Below are positions 1 through 8,637 of a stretch of 34,288 nucleotides of DNA, one piece after another. The stretch is from JBCCFW01 sp039029535 (lineage in GTDB: Bacteria; Acidobacteriota; JBCCFW01), in the NCBI GenBank assembly GCA_039029535.1, contig JBCCFW010000073.1:1-34288 (forward strand). Reading direction: 5' to 3'. The position numbers and the translations under genes were made by a program. A model generated the notes under the pieces. The model worked only from the letters and a program-made list of their open reading frames with translations. It was not told the origin of the DNA and did not search any database. How positions within the stretch are numbered: position 1 is the first letter of the stretch; each line of letters starts with the position of its first letter.

Positions 1-1452
1 CGGGCCTGGCTGTTGGACGGGACTGACGGCTCGCTGATCGCCGTCCTTGCCGATCGCCCGCAGGAGCAAGGGAGCTGCCCCCACGCCTTCGATGCCGGTG
101 GGGACCGGCTGGTCGTCGCCGTCGGCGGTGGCATCGTCCGGCTCTTCGACGTCCGCAACGGCATCGAGCTCGACCGTCTCCGGGGACACGAGACCTCCGT
201 TCGAAGGGCCGTGACCCACTGGGACCGTGAGCCGAGCCTGGTCTTCGGTTCGGACGGGAGCCGGATCCTCTCGCTGGACGTGGAAGGCCACTGCCGGCTC
301 TGGGATGCCTCGGCCCACGAGGCCCGGGTGCTGCGTCACCGGCCGGCAGTCAGCCACGTCGTCTTCAGCCCGGATGGAGCCCGACTCGCGTCACGGGACG
401 TTCAGCGTCGTCTTCATCTCTGGGACAGCACGAGCGGCCGGCACGTGTCGACCCTTCGAGCTCGACAGGGACGAACCCTCGGCGACGTCACCTTCAGCCC
501 CGACGGTGAGCTGCTCGCCTCGATTCACGGTGACGTCCTGTCGCTCTGGAGCACGAGCACCGGCGAGCCGGTGAGCACCCACCAAGCACGCCCTCGCGTC
601 GTGTGGCGTCGGAAGGCCCCCGAGCCTCGGCTTCCGATGACCTGCTGGCATCCGGAGGGAGAGCTCCTGGCGGTGAGCGACCCGACTCACGAGCTCGAGC
701 TCGACTCGCTGCGCGTGGCGGGGCGCCCGGACCTCGAGACCTGGTCGCTCGTCGCCGACGCGCTGGCCTTCACGCCGGACGGTCGCGAGCTCATCGCCGC
801 CACCGGCTCCGAGATCGAGCGCTGGGACGTCGCGACCCGACGACGCGGCGATCGACTGTCCGGACATCACGACCTCGTGCGAGCTCTTGCCTGCTCGCCC
901 ACGAGCCAACGCGTCGCCTCGGCCAGCGAAGACGGCACGATCCGGATCTGGAACCTCGAGCTCGGCGTGCAGGAGCGGGTCCTGAGCGGTCATTCCCGGG
1001 CGGTCCATGCCGTGGCGTGGAGCCCTGACGGTCGGCGGCTGGTCTCCGGGAGCGCCGATCAGACTCTCATCTTCTGGGATCCCGAGACCGGAGACCGGCT
1101 CGCGACCCTGACCGACCACGAGGGGACCATCCACTCCCTGGCCTTCAGCCCGGATGGTCGCATCCTGGCCTCCGCGTCCGCCGATCACTCGGTGCGACTC
1201 TGGGAGACGACACCTCTCCACCGACGTCTCATCGCCCGGGAGGAACGCGTGACCCTCGAGCAGGAGCTCTGCCCGGAGGTCGAGACCCTCCTCACCGAGG
1301 GAGCGACGCCTGAAGAGCTCGTGGAACGCTTCCGCACCGAGCACGCCGCCGATCCGACGCGTCGACGCGTGGCGCTCGACTGCGTGCTCACGACGAGCGA
1401 CACCAACTGGAGCCGGTCCCGTCGTCTCGGCTCCGACGGCCGCCGAAGGTGA
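1..1452 (+). CDS. WD40 repeat protein, C-terminal part (5' end cut by the window edge)
   Basis: The frame is open to base 1, so the true start lies outside the window. The visible part is about 483 residues of WD40 repeats. Degenerate blades come first, then three near-canonical ones at about residues 290-400, each with a GH near the start, an FSPDG/WSPDG turn and a closing RIW, IFW or RLW. These would form a beta-propeller that scaffolds protein contacts. After the last blade comes a charged helical tail of about 75 residues. In large Planctomycetota and Myxococcota genomes such propellers are often the C-terminal half of a Ser/Thr kinase. That would fit here, but no kinase domain is visible in this window. 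No signal peptide can be judged. The gene ends 8 bp before a strong hairpin. The WD40 assignment is secure; the full-length identity is not. Confidence 0.85.
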   Translation, partial: RAWLLDGTDGSLIAVLADRPQEQGSCPHAFDAGGDRLVVAVGGGIVRLFDVRNGIELDRLRGHETSVRRAVTHWDREPSLVFGSDGSRILSLDVEGHCRLWDASAHEARVLRHRPAVSHVVFSPDGARLASRDVQRRLHLWDSTSGRHVSTLRARQGRTLGDVTFSPDGELLASIHGDVLSLWSTSTGEPVSTHQARPRVVWRRKAPEPRLPMTCWHPEGELLAVSDPTHELELDSLRVAGRPDLETWSLVADALAFTPDGRELIAATGSEIERWDVATRRRGDRLSGHHDLVRALACSPTSQRVASASEDGTIRIWNLELGVQERVLSGHSRAVHAVAWSPDGRRLVSGSADQTLIFWDPETGDRLATLTDHEGTIHSLAFSPDGRILASASADHSVRLWETTPLHRRLIAREERVTLEQELCPEVETLLTEGATPEELVERFRTEHAADPTRRRVALDCVLTTSDTNWSRSRRLGSDGRRR

Positions 1453-1460
1453 TCGGAGGA

Positions 1461-1494
1461 GGACCCGCCGTCTCGTGTTCGAGACGGCGGGTCC
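1461..1494. terminator. Hairpin between convergent genes, likely bidirectional terminator
   Basis: Perfect 15-bp stem (1461-1475 with 1480-1494) and a 4-nt TGTT loop. It starts 8 bp after the WD40 stop codon and ends 6 bp before the last codon of the minus-strand remnant. There is no T tract on either side, so it would be an intrinsic-like or rho-assisted terminator. Its position between two convergent 3' ends supports the call. Confidence 0.7.
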
Positions 1495-1500
1495 GAGGGC

Positions 1501-2016
1501 TCAGCGCCGACTCCCTCCCCGTCGGTCACGGAGCTCGACCCGCGCCCGACGACCGCCCCGGGGGTCGTCGTCCGAGATGCGACCACGTCGTAGCGACTCT
1601 TCACGGACGAGATCGGTCACGGCCCCGGAGCCCGCGAGCTCGATCTCGAGCACCGCCACGCCGCAGAGGTCGACGTCGAAGCGTTGCCAGCCGTTGTCCT
1701 CCTCCTGATGGGGCAGCAGCGTCGTGAGCAAGAGCTCACCGTCGGCATCAAAGGCACGGAGACGTCCGCCGCTCTCGTCGATGTCGAGCAGGCCCACCCA
1801 GGAGAGACGCGCCGGAGTGTCGTAGGTGAAGGTCCACGCATCCCCGGCACCGTCGGCGTCGAGGTCCGACTGGTCGGCGTTAGCGACCGCGGGACAGTTG
1901 TCGACGTCCGCACGGTGGCCGTCACCGTCGGCGGCATCGAGTGAACACGGGTCGCACGCATCGCCGGCGCGAACGAGCTGCGAAGGGGCCGAATGGCGAC
2001 GGCCGGCCCCCCGATT
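1501..2016 (-). pseudogene. 5'-truncated remnant of a thrombospondin type 3 repeat secreted protein
   Basis: Read on the minus strand, the frame is open from an in-frame TGA at 2017-2019 down to a TGA at 1501-1503. It encodes Cys/Asp-rich thrombospondin type 3-like text at about 1990-1830 (GDACDPCSLD, DNCPAVANADQSDLDADGAGD). A beta-rich C-terminal domain of about 100 residues follows (GGRLRAFDADGELLLTTL, then a DVDLCGVAVLEIELAGSG stretch). No ATG or GTG lies upstream of the repeats. The only usable start is a GTG at 1795-1797, which would begin in the middle of the domain. No signal peptide is encoded and no repeats continue upstream in other frames. I read it as a gene that lost its 5' end, probably a calcium-binding surface protein. 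Its 3' end still abuts the shared hairpin terminator. Confidence 0.6.
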
Positions 2017-2051
2017 TCACTTCCTGACATGTGGCAATTCCTGCTGCTGAG

Positions 2052-2074
2052 TCGTCTCGAGAGACTCGAGACGA
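2052..2074. promoter_or_regulatory. 10-bp perfect inverted repeat upstream of the kinase/sigma-54 regulator gene
   Basis: Arms 2052-2061 (tcgtctcgag) and 2065-2074 (ctcgagacga) are separated by AGA. It lies about 100 bp upstream of the ATG at 2176. It could be an operator for a dimeric regulator, or a relic terminator of the truncated gene. It shares the CGTCTCG/CGAGACG core with the hairpin at 1461-1494. The rest of 2017-2175 shows no other structure. A TAGACT at 2161-2166 resembles a -10 box, but it has no convincing -35 partner. Confidence 0.4.
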
Positions 2075-2175
2075 GGGCCGGACATCGGCTCTCGACACCC
2101 AGGTGCGCCATCCGTCGTCGAAGGGGGAGGTCGGCTCGGCGATTTCTCCGCGTCGACGCGTAGACTCACGGGGTC

Positions 2176-5100
2176 ATGTCCCGGCCCACTCCCTCCTCGA
2201 CCTCGGTCGACACCGACCGACTCGGCCCGTTCGAGCTGCTCGACGAGCTGGGCCGCGGGGCCATGGGCGTCGTCTGGAAGGCCCGTGACACGCGCGACGA
2301 CGGCCTCGTTGCCCTCAAGCTCCTGGCGGCGACGAGCACCGGCTCGCTCCCCGCCCGTCGCTTCCGACGCGAGTTCCGCGCGGCTGCCGCCCTGGTCCAC
2401 CCGCACGTCGTGCGGGTCCACGAGTTCCATCCCGGGAACACGCCCTTCTTCACCATGGAGCTGGTCGATGGTCGTGACCTAGCCCAGGTCCTCGAAGACG
2501 AGCGGCAGGGCTGGCCGCCGGCCCCTCACTCCTCCGACTGGGTTCACGCGAGGCTGCGTCTCCTCCACCAAGCCACCCGCGCGCTCGAGCACCTGCACGA
2601 GCGGGGCGTCCTCCACCGCGACCTCAAGCCGACCAACGTCCTGCTCGACCGCGAAGGTCGTCTCAAGCTCGCCGACTTCGGCCTCGCCCGGATGGAAGCC
2701 GGGCCCTCCTCGCTCAGCGACGCCGGCCAGGTCGTCGGCAGCCTCCCCTACCTCGCGCCCGAGCAGGTCCGCGACGGCCAGGCCGACGCCCGCACCGATC
2801 TCTACGGGCTCGGCGCCGTCTTCCACGAGAGCCTCCACGGCACGCGGCCCTTCACGGCGACGACCACGTCCGAGCTGCTCCTCTCGATCCTCTACGAGGC
2901 CCCTACGCCGACCGTGCCCGACTCGAGCCTGGAGCCCCGGCTCGCCGAGCTCGCGCGCTGGTGTCTCGCCAAGGACCCGTTGGAACGACCGCAGTCAGCG
3001 ACCGAGCTTCGGCAGCGGGTCGAGACGGTCGCGACCGAGCTCGGCATCGACCTCGAGCCGGCCGAGTCCGAGCGCGCCAGCGGTCCCGTCCGTCCCCTCC
3101 ACCCCCAGCTCGTGGGACGCGACGACGACCTGCGTCGGCTGCGGGAGCGAGCCCGCGCCGCGGCCGCCGGTGCGGCAGCCCGAGGCAGCCTCGTCGTCCT
3201 CTCCGGCCCTTCCGGGATCGGCAAGACCCGTCTCGCCCGCGAGGCCCGCGCCGACGCCCGAGCCGAAGGGCTCACCCCGCTCGACGGTCGGGCGCCCACG
3301 CCTCCCGAGCCTCTCGGCGTCTTCGCTCGACCGCTCGCCCAGGTCGCGAGTCGGTTGAGCTCGCTACCCGAAGACGAACGCGCCGAGCTGCTCGGCACCG
3401 ACGCTCCCGTGCTCGCCCGCTTCCTCCCCGAGTTCGAGGAGTTCACGTCGACGGTCGACGAGGATGCGGACGACGGCGTCTCCGTCGACCGAGTGCGCCT
3501 GGCCTGGGCGGCCGAGAGCGTCCTCATCCGGATGGCCCGACGCACGCCGCTGGCGCTCGTCCTCGATGACCTCACCCGTGCAGACGCGCTCTCCCTCGAG
3601 CTGCTCGAGCGCCTGACAGAGGACCTGCCCTCGCTGCCCTTGCTGCTCGTCGTGACGATTCGCAGCGACGAGCTCGCGAGCCGACCCACGGTCGCGCGTC
3701 TGCTCGAGCGGCTCGCCCCACGCGACGACGTCTTCGTGAGCGAGCTCCCGCCATTCGAAGCACCGCAAGTCCAGTCCATGCTCCACTCCCTCCTCGGTGA
3801 GCCGCCGCCCGACACGCTCACCGACTTGCTCGGAACGGCCACCAGCGGTCTCCCCCACGCGCTCGAGGAGACCGTCCACGCGCTAGCCGGACGCCAAGCC
3901 CTCCGTCGCGACGAGGGCAAGCTCGTCGTGACGGCCTCGAACCGCGAGCTGGCCGCGCTCCTGGAGCGAGACACGACCTTCGCTCGCGTGCAGGCGTTGC
4001 CCAAGACCGCTCGCACCGCCTTGCTCGCCCTGGCCGGCCTCGGCGCGCCGTTGCCCGCCGAAGCGCTCGGGGACGTGCTGGAGCTCGACGAGGACGCCAG
4101 CCTCGACGTCGTCGATCTCCTCGTCGAGGCCAAGCTCGCCCGCGACGGCCCGGGTCCCGACGAGCTCAGCCTCACTCACGATCGACTCGCGCCCGTCGTC
4201 CTCGGATCGGTCGAAGACGACGTTCGCACGAGCGTCCTCTCGCGCGTCGCCCGAAGCCTCGAACGATGCGACCTCGCGGCCCACGTCCACGGGATCGCCG
4301 AGCTGGATCTCCGAGCCGGTGATCTCGAGAGCGCCTGGCGGACCACGCCTCGCTCGGCCGCCGCGCTCAGCCAAGCCGGCTTGCTGGCCGAGGCACTCGA
4401 ACGCCACGAGGCGCTCGCGAGCCTGGCCGCCATCGCCGACGCAACACCTCCGGTGCAAGTCCTGGTCGATCGAGCTGACCTGCTCGCTCGCGCAGGTCGC
4501 ACCGAGGAGGCCGCCGAAGCCCAGGCCTCCATCGCCACCAGCTCCGACGACCTCGGCGCCCGCGCCGACGCCGTTCGTGAGCAGGCGCGGCTGCTGCGTC
4601 AGCTCGGCCGTGTCGACGACGCCATGGCCGTCACGGAACGAGCGCTCGCCGAAGCCCGTGCGCTCGACGACCCTCGACGTGAGTCGCTCGCTCTCTCCTT
4701 CGAGGCCATCCTTCGCTACGCCACGGGCGACCTCGACGCCACCGACCGACTCCACGATGCCGCTCTCGTCGCGGCGCGAGCGAGCGACGACGATGCCGCC
4801 TTGGCGTCTGCTCTCAACAACCTCGGCGTGACCGAGTACGGCCGCGCCCGCTTCGCCGAGGCGCTCACCGCCTTCGAAGGGGCTCTCACCGGCTTCGAAG
4901 CCGCGGGCGATCGCGTCCGCGCGGCCACGACGTCCTCCAACCTCGCCGCCATCCTCCTCGCGCGCGGCGAGCTCGACCGCGCCCTCGTCGCCGCGCGACG
5001 TGCGCTGGCCGCTGCTCGGAAGGCCGGCGACCTGTCGGGGATCGCGCGGGCGCTCGAGGTCCTCGGCAACACCGCGCGCCGCCTCGGTCGGGTCGACGAG

Positions 5101-7356
5101 GCCGAGCCCGCCCTCACCGAGTGCCTCGAGCTGCGACGACGCCTGCGCGAGCGGCGGCCCGAGGCGGTCGTCCTCATGGCGCTGGGTCAGCTCGCCCTGC
5201 ACCAGGGACGCACGTCCCTCGCACGTCGTCACTTCGAGGCGACCCGCGCGATCTTCCGAGAGGTCGACGAGCCACTGCGCGAACGAGTCGCCGTCCTGCG
5301 TCTCGTCGAGACCGCCTGGTGCCGGAGCGATGAAGAAGACGCTCGCCGCCTCCTCGGCGAGGTCGACGTCGGCACGGCCACCGGCGACACCGATCTCCGC
5401 GTGGAGCTGGCCCTCTGGCGCGTCCGCCTGAGAGTCGATGCGAACGACGAGAGCTCGCTGGAGCACGCGCTGCGCACCGCGCTCGACGACGCTCGCAGCT
5501 CCCAGCTCGCCCAGCTCACCCACGAGCTCGAGCGCGAGCTCCTGGCTCTGCGCACGAGCACGGCTGCCGCGAACGAAGCCACCTCGCCCGAGCTGGTCGC
5601 CGACGCACTGCGCCTGGTGGTCGATGCTCGCGATCAGGCACCGCCGGTCCGAGCTGCGAGCCTGCTCGCCGCTGCCGCCGCCTGTCGCGCGGCGAGCTCA
5701 GACGACGACGCCACGCGGCTCGACGAGGAGGGACGCGAGCTGCTCGCCGACCTCGACGCCATGCTACCGTCCGACGCCGTGCCCTTCGCTCAGCAGCGGG
5801 TGTTCGCCCGTTGGCTGACGGCGACGGCAGAGCCCCCGACATCGGCGGCTGCCGACGACGACGAGGTGCCCTTGACCGATCGCTACCGCCTCTTCCATCA
5901 AGCACTCGAGTCGTCGCAACCGGACCAGCCCGAGACCTTCCTCCTCGGCTTCGTCGACGCCGCCCTCGACTTGCTCGGCTTCGCCCGCGGTCTCGTCTTC
6001 GTGGCCGAGGGCGACGAGCTCACCTGTCAGGCGGCCGCGCAGCACGACGGCTCGGCGGTGCCGGCGCACGAGCGCGTCGCGCCCGATCAGCTCCTGCGTC
6101 GGGCGCTTCAGGCCGACGAGCCCGTCCTCTCCCTGAGCGTGGCGAGCGACCCGGACTTCCAGCGCGAAGGCTCGCTCGTCGAGATGGGGGTCGAGGCCTT
6201 CGCCGCGGTGCCCCTCGGGCAGGGTGGGAAGACGATGGCGATCGCCTACTTCGACGGTCCTTGTCCCGAGTCGGATCCCCGCGAGCACCTCGACCGCGTG
6301 CGCGTGCTCTTCAACGACCTCAGCCCCCACTTCGAGCGAGCCCGCCGCACGCGGGACAGCCTGCGTCGGGCGGAGACGAGCCGACGCACCGGCTCCGACG
6401 ACCTCGGCATCGTCGGCAGCTCACCGGCCATCGCGCGCTTGCTCCAGCTCGTGCGCACGGTGGCCCCGAGCGATGCCTCGGTGCTCGTTCAGGGTGAAGA
6501 CGGCACGGGCAAGGAGCTCGTCGCCCGGGCCGTTCACGCGCTGAGCCGTCGCAGCGAGCGCGAGCTGGTCGCCGTCAACTGCGGCGCGTTGAGCGAGACC
6601 CTGCTCGAGGCCGAGCTCTTCGGTCACGTGAAGGGGGCGTTCACCGGCGCGACCTCGGACCGAGCCGGGCTCTTCGAAAGAGCGTCGGGTGGCACGCTCT
6701 TCCTCGACGAGATCGGCGACATGTCGGCGGCCTTGCAGGTGAAGCTGCTGCGCGTGCTGGAGAACGCCGAGATCCTTCGGGTGGGATCGTCGGAGGTGCG
6801 TCACGTCGACGTGCGGGTGGTCGCCGCGACCAACGTCGACCTCGCCGCGGCGGTCGACGACGGTCGCTTCCGCAAGGACCTCTACTACCGACTCAAGGTC
6901 ATCGAGCTGAGGGTTCCCGCGCTGCGCGACCGTCTCGAAGACCTGCCGCTGCTCGCCCACCACTTCCTCACCGAGCACTCGCGGCGCAACGGCAAGCGGG
7001 TCGAGGCCTTCACTCATCAGGCACTGCGGGCGCTGCGTCGTCATCGCTGGCCCGGCAACGTCCGCGAGCTGGAGAACGTCGTCGAGGCCGCGGTGGTCCT
7101 CACGCCCGAGGGCACGTCCATCGGGACCGACGTCCTCCCCGAGGAGCTCCTCGCGAGCGCGGAGTCGAACACGAGCAGCACGACAGGAGCCAGCGCGACG
7201 AGCGGCTCCCTGAAGGACCGCGTGGACGCGGCCGAGCGGGAGGCCATCGAGAGCGCGCTGCGCGCCGCCGGTGGCAACCGCACTCAGGCCGCCCGCGCCC
7301 TGGACGTGGCCGTCCGCACCTTGCAGAAGAAGATCGCCCGTCACGGTCTCAAGTGA
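2176..7356 (+). CDS. Fusion regulator: Ser/Thr kinase - AAA/TPR - GAF - sigma-54 activator - Fis HTH
   Basis: A 1726-residue cytoplasmic regulator that could take in signals by several routes and drive sigma-54 transcription. A Hanks kinase spans about residues 16-285, with glycine loop LGRGAMGVVW, VALK lysine near 48, HRD at 147-149, DFG at 167-169 and an APEQ. An STAND/AAA-type ATPase follows (Walker A GPSGIGKT at 344-351, Walker B LVLDD near 460). Helical TPR-like repeats cover about 700-1140 and a GAF-like domain about 1250-1390. The sigma-54 AAA+ domain starts near 1412 and has Walker A GEDGTGKE (1440-1447), GAFTGA (1487-1492) and LDEIGDM. A Fis-type HTH closes the protein (about 1690-1726, GGNRTQAARALD). 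All catalytic motifs are intact, so both kinase and sigma-54 activation look functional. The ATG at 2176 has no strong Shine-Dalgarno sequence; I chose it because the kinase fold starts just downstream. The input signal is unknown. The convergent neighbour carries a -24/-12 promoter. Confidence 0.93.
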   Translation: MSRPTPSSTSVDTDRLGPFELLDELGRGAMGVVWKARDTRDDGLVALKLLAATSTGSLPARRFRREFRAAAALVHPHVVRVHEFHPGNTPFFTMELVDGRDLAQVLEDERQGWPPAPHSSDWVHARLRLLHQATRALEHLHERGVLHRDLKPTNVLLDREGRLKLADFGLARMEAGPSSLSDAGQVVGSLPYLAPEQVRDGQADARTDLYGLGAVFHESLHGTRPFTATTTSELLLSILYEAPTPTVPDSSLEPRLAELARWCLAKDPLERPQSATELRQRVETVATELGIDLEPAESERASGPVRPLHPQLVGRDDDLRRLRERARAAAAGAAARGSLVVLSGPSGIGKTRLAREARADARAEGLTPLDGRAPTPPEPLGVFARPLAQVASRLSSLPEDERAELLGTDAPVLARFLPEFEEFTSTVDEDADDGVSVDRVRLAWAAESVLIRMARRTPLALVLDDLTRADALSLELLERLTEDLPSLPLLLVVTIRSDELASRPTVARLLERLAPRDDVFVSELPPFEAPQVQSMLHSLLGEPPPDTLTDLLGTATSGLPHALEETVHALAGRQALRRDEGKLVVTASNRELAALLERDTTFARVQALPKTARTALLALAGLGAPLPAEALGDVLELDEDASLDVVDLLVEAKLARDGPGPDELSLTHDRLAPVVLGSVEDDVRTSVLSRVARSLERCDLAAHVHGIAELDLRAGDLESAWRTTPRSAAALSQAGLLAEALERHEALASLAAIADATPPVQVLVDRADLLARAGRTEEAAEAQASIATSSDDLGARADAVREQARLLRQLGRVDDAMAVTERALAEARALDDPRRESLALSFEAILRYATGDLDATDRLHDAALVAARASDDDAALASALNNLGVTEYGRARFAEALTAFEGALTGFEAAGDRVRAATTSSNLAAILLARGELDRALVAARRALAAARKAGDLSGIARALEVLGNTARRLGRVDEAEPALTECLELRRRLRERRPEAVVLMALGQLALHQGRTSLARRHFEATRAIFREVDEPLRERVAVLRLVETAWCRSDEEDARRLLGEVDVGTATGDTDLRVELALWRVRLRVDANDESSLEHALRTALDDARSSQLAQLTHELERELLALRTSTAAANEATSPELVADALRLVVDARDQAPPVRAASLLAAAAACRAASSDDDATRLDEEGRELLADLDAMLPSDAVPFAQQRVFARWLTATAEPPTSAAADDDEVPLTDRYRLFHQALESSQPDQPETFLLGFVDAALDLLGFARGLVFVAEGDELTCQAAAQHDGSAVPAHERVAPDQLLRRALQADEPVLSLSVASDPDFQREGSLVEMGVEAFAAVPLGQGGKTMAIAYFDGPCPESDPREHLDRVRVLFNDLSPHFERARRTRDSLRRAETSRRTGSDDLGIVGSSPAIARLLQLVRTVAPSDASVLVQGEDGTGKELVARAVHALSRRSERELVAVNCGALSETLLEAELFGHVKGAFTGATSDRAGLFERASGGTLFLDEIGDMSAALQVKLLRVLENAEILRVGSSEVRHVDVRVVAATNVDLAAAVDDGRFRKDLYYRLKVIELRVPALRDRLEDLPLLAHHFLTEHSRRNGKRVEAFTHQALRALRRHRWPGNVRELENVVEAAVVLTPEGTSIGTDVLPEELLASAESNTSSTTGASATSGSLKDRVDAAEREAIESALRAAGGNRTQAARALDVAVRTLQKKIARHGLK

Positions 7357-7384
7357 GGATTCCGGGCTAGCGAGAGCGAGGCGA

Positions 7385-7408
7385 CCCTGTCGGCCATCCC
7401 CGACAGGG
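7385..7408. terminator. Hairpin between convergent genes
   Basis: 9-bp perfect stem (ccctgtcgg at 7385-7393, ccgacaggg at 7400-7408) with a 6-nt loop. It lies between the stop codon of the regulator gene (7356) and the stop codon of the minus-strand gene (7443). There is no T tract. It probably terminates both transcripts. Confidence 0.6.
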
Positions 7409-7442
7409 CCGCCCCGTTCTCATCCGGTCGATGGAGGACCGT

Positions 7443-8363
7443 TCAGGGACGGGAAAGAAGCCAGAGGGCCGGGTCGGCGCAAGCCTGGTAACGGACGAAC
7501 GACGCTGCGGTCGTGCACGTGTTGCTGCAACCGTTCGTCCCGACGCAGTCCGAGCGCACGGTGACGCGCTCGACGCCACCGAAGGTGGCATTGAGGGTCG
7601 TGCTCTCGCAGTCGAGGACGAAGACCTGCGTCGGCGCGTCGAGGAACTCGACGGTGACCTCCAGGTCGCCCGCCACGTCGGCCGCCATGCCGACCGGCGA
7701 GCAGTCGAGGTTTGGACAGCGCTGGACGAAGACATCGATGGGCGGACGCGGGCCCATGGGCTCGGGGACGATCTCGACCTCGGAGCTCAGCACCTCCACG
7801 CAGAGCTGACCACCGCCGCTGCCGGTCGTGCAGCTCGAGCCCGGCATCTCGAGATCGGACGTCGACATGCACCCGATGGTCGGGACCCAGTTGGACACGA
7901 CGAGCTCGAGCGGACCGCCGAAGCTGGGGGCGTGCTCGATCTGGTAGGTGAGCTGACAGCTCGTGGCTCGGCCGCCTCCCTCGCAAGCGGCCCAGACGTC
8001 CTCGATGCCGCGACGCAGCACGCGCTGGATCTCACCGGCGGCGAGCTCGATGCGCTCACGTCCCTCGTCGCTGACGAGGGTCAGGACCATCGTGCCGTCG
8101 CCGGTGTTGCGGGCGGCGAGGCGGATGTCGCGGGGCGAGTCCGCGTCGAAGACGTGGTGGTTGTCCATGTCGGCGACGCCGGCGAGGGTGCCGGCCGTCT
8201 TGAGCGCGGGGATCAGCGCACGCCGGGGGATGGGACGGTCATCGCCGGGCGTGCGATCGCGACCCCGCCCCCGACCGCGGGCACCGTGGGCCCAGGCGTC
8301 GGCGACGGTGGTGAACAACATCAAGGCGGCGAGCAGCGACAGGGACGAACGCGACGTGGTCAT
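7443..8363 (-). CDS. Secreted cysteine-containing protein of unknown function with a sigma-54-type promoter
   Basis: 306 residues. I place the start at the ATG at 8361-8363 because a GGAGAC Shine-Dalgarno sits 6 nt upstream and a signal peptide follows at once (MTTSRSSLSLLAALMLF, cleavage near ADAWA-HG). An in-frame upstream start at 8420 would bury the signal. The mature part begins with a basic RGRGRGRDR stretch, then becomes beta-rich. It has about 14 cysteines, mostly in the second half (for example CPNLDC, GCSNTC), which suggests disulfides in the periplasm or outside the cell. I recognise no domain. It converges on the sigma-54 regulator gene, and its own upstream region carries a textbook -24/-12 element (8422-8436). 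Expression under that regulator is a reasonable inference, not shown. Confidence 0.8.
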   Translation of the reverse strand: MTTSRSSLSLLAALMLFTTVADAWAHGARGRGRGRDRTPGDDRPIPRRALIPALKTAGTLAGVADMDNHHVFDADSPRDIRLAARNTGDGTMVLTLVSDEGRERIELAAGEIQRVLRRGIEDVWAACEGGGRATSCQLTYQIEHAPSFGGPLELVVSNWVPTIGCMSTSDLEMPGSSCTTGSGGGQLCVEVLSSEVEIVPEPMGPRPPIDVFVQRCPNLDCSPVGMAADVAGDLEVTVEFLDAPTQVFVLDCESTTLNATFGGVERVTVRSDCVGTNGCSNTCTTAASFVRYQACADPALWLLSRP

Positions 8364-8421
8364 GGGGTGGTCTCCATCGATCGCGACGAGCCACCGCGGC
8401 CCGTCGCTGACCGCGGACATC

Positions 8422-8436
8422 GCAAGGCCAGTGCCA
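8422..8436 (-). promoter_or_regulatory. Sigma-54 (-24/-12) promoter
   Basis: On the minus strand the sequence reads TGGCACTGGCCTTGC. The TGGCAC element is perfect, the spacer is 5 nt and TTGC is perfect. This gives the required GG-to-GC spacing of 12. Predicted transcription start is near 8410, leaving a leader of about 46 nt before the ATG at 8363. It is the only element in the intergenic regions I scanned that fits both half-sites and the spacing. A sigma-54 activator is encoded next door. Confidence 0.72.
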
Positions 8437-8507
8437 GCAGGACACCACGCAGCGACAGGAACCAGGAGCCGCCTGAATTCAGCAACTTGCAGCCACTGGC
8501 GGAACCA

Positions 8508-8519
8508 CCACGCGCGTGG
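8508..8519. promoter_or_regulatory. 12-bp perfect palindrome, possible enhancer site for a sigma-54 activator
   Basis: CCACGCGCGTGG is fully self-complementary. Its centre lies about 100 bp upstream of the transcription start predicted from the -24/-12 element, which suits the upstream activating sequence of a Fis-type HTH dimer. A second, shorter palindrome (CTGAATTCAG, 8473-8482) lies between the two. Short palindromes also arise by chance in GC-rich DNA, so the call is weak. Confidence 0.3.
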
Positions 8520-8637
8520 CGTGACCCCGTCCGCTCCGACGCAGTCGGGACGGCCGAGACCGAAGGCTCAGGGCGCCGAGACCGCGTCCAGGCGCGGATG
8601 CGTCCGAAGCTGCGCAGGCCGTCCGAACGGACGCTCG

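Noticed and set aside
3883..5523. Long minus-strand open frame (546 codons) opposite the regulator gene, and similar frames at 391-1344, 2892-4175 and 6421-7344
   Set aside because: They lie antisense to well-supported domains, show skewed Arg/Gly/Ser/Glu composition without domains, and are expected in DNA of such high GC content.
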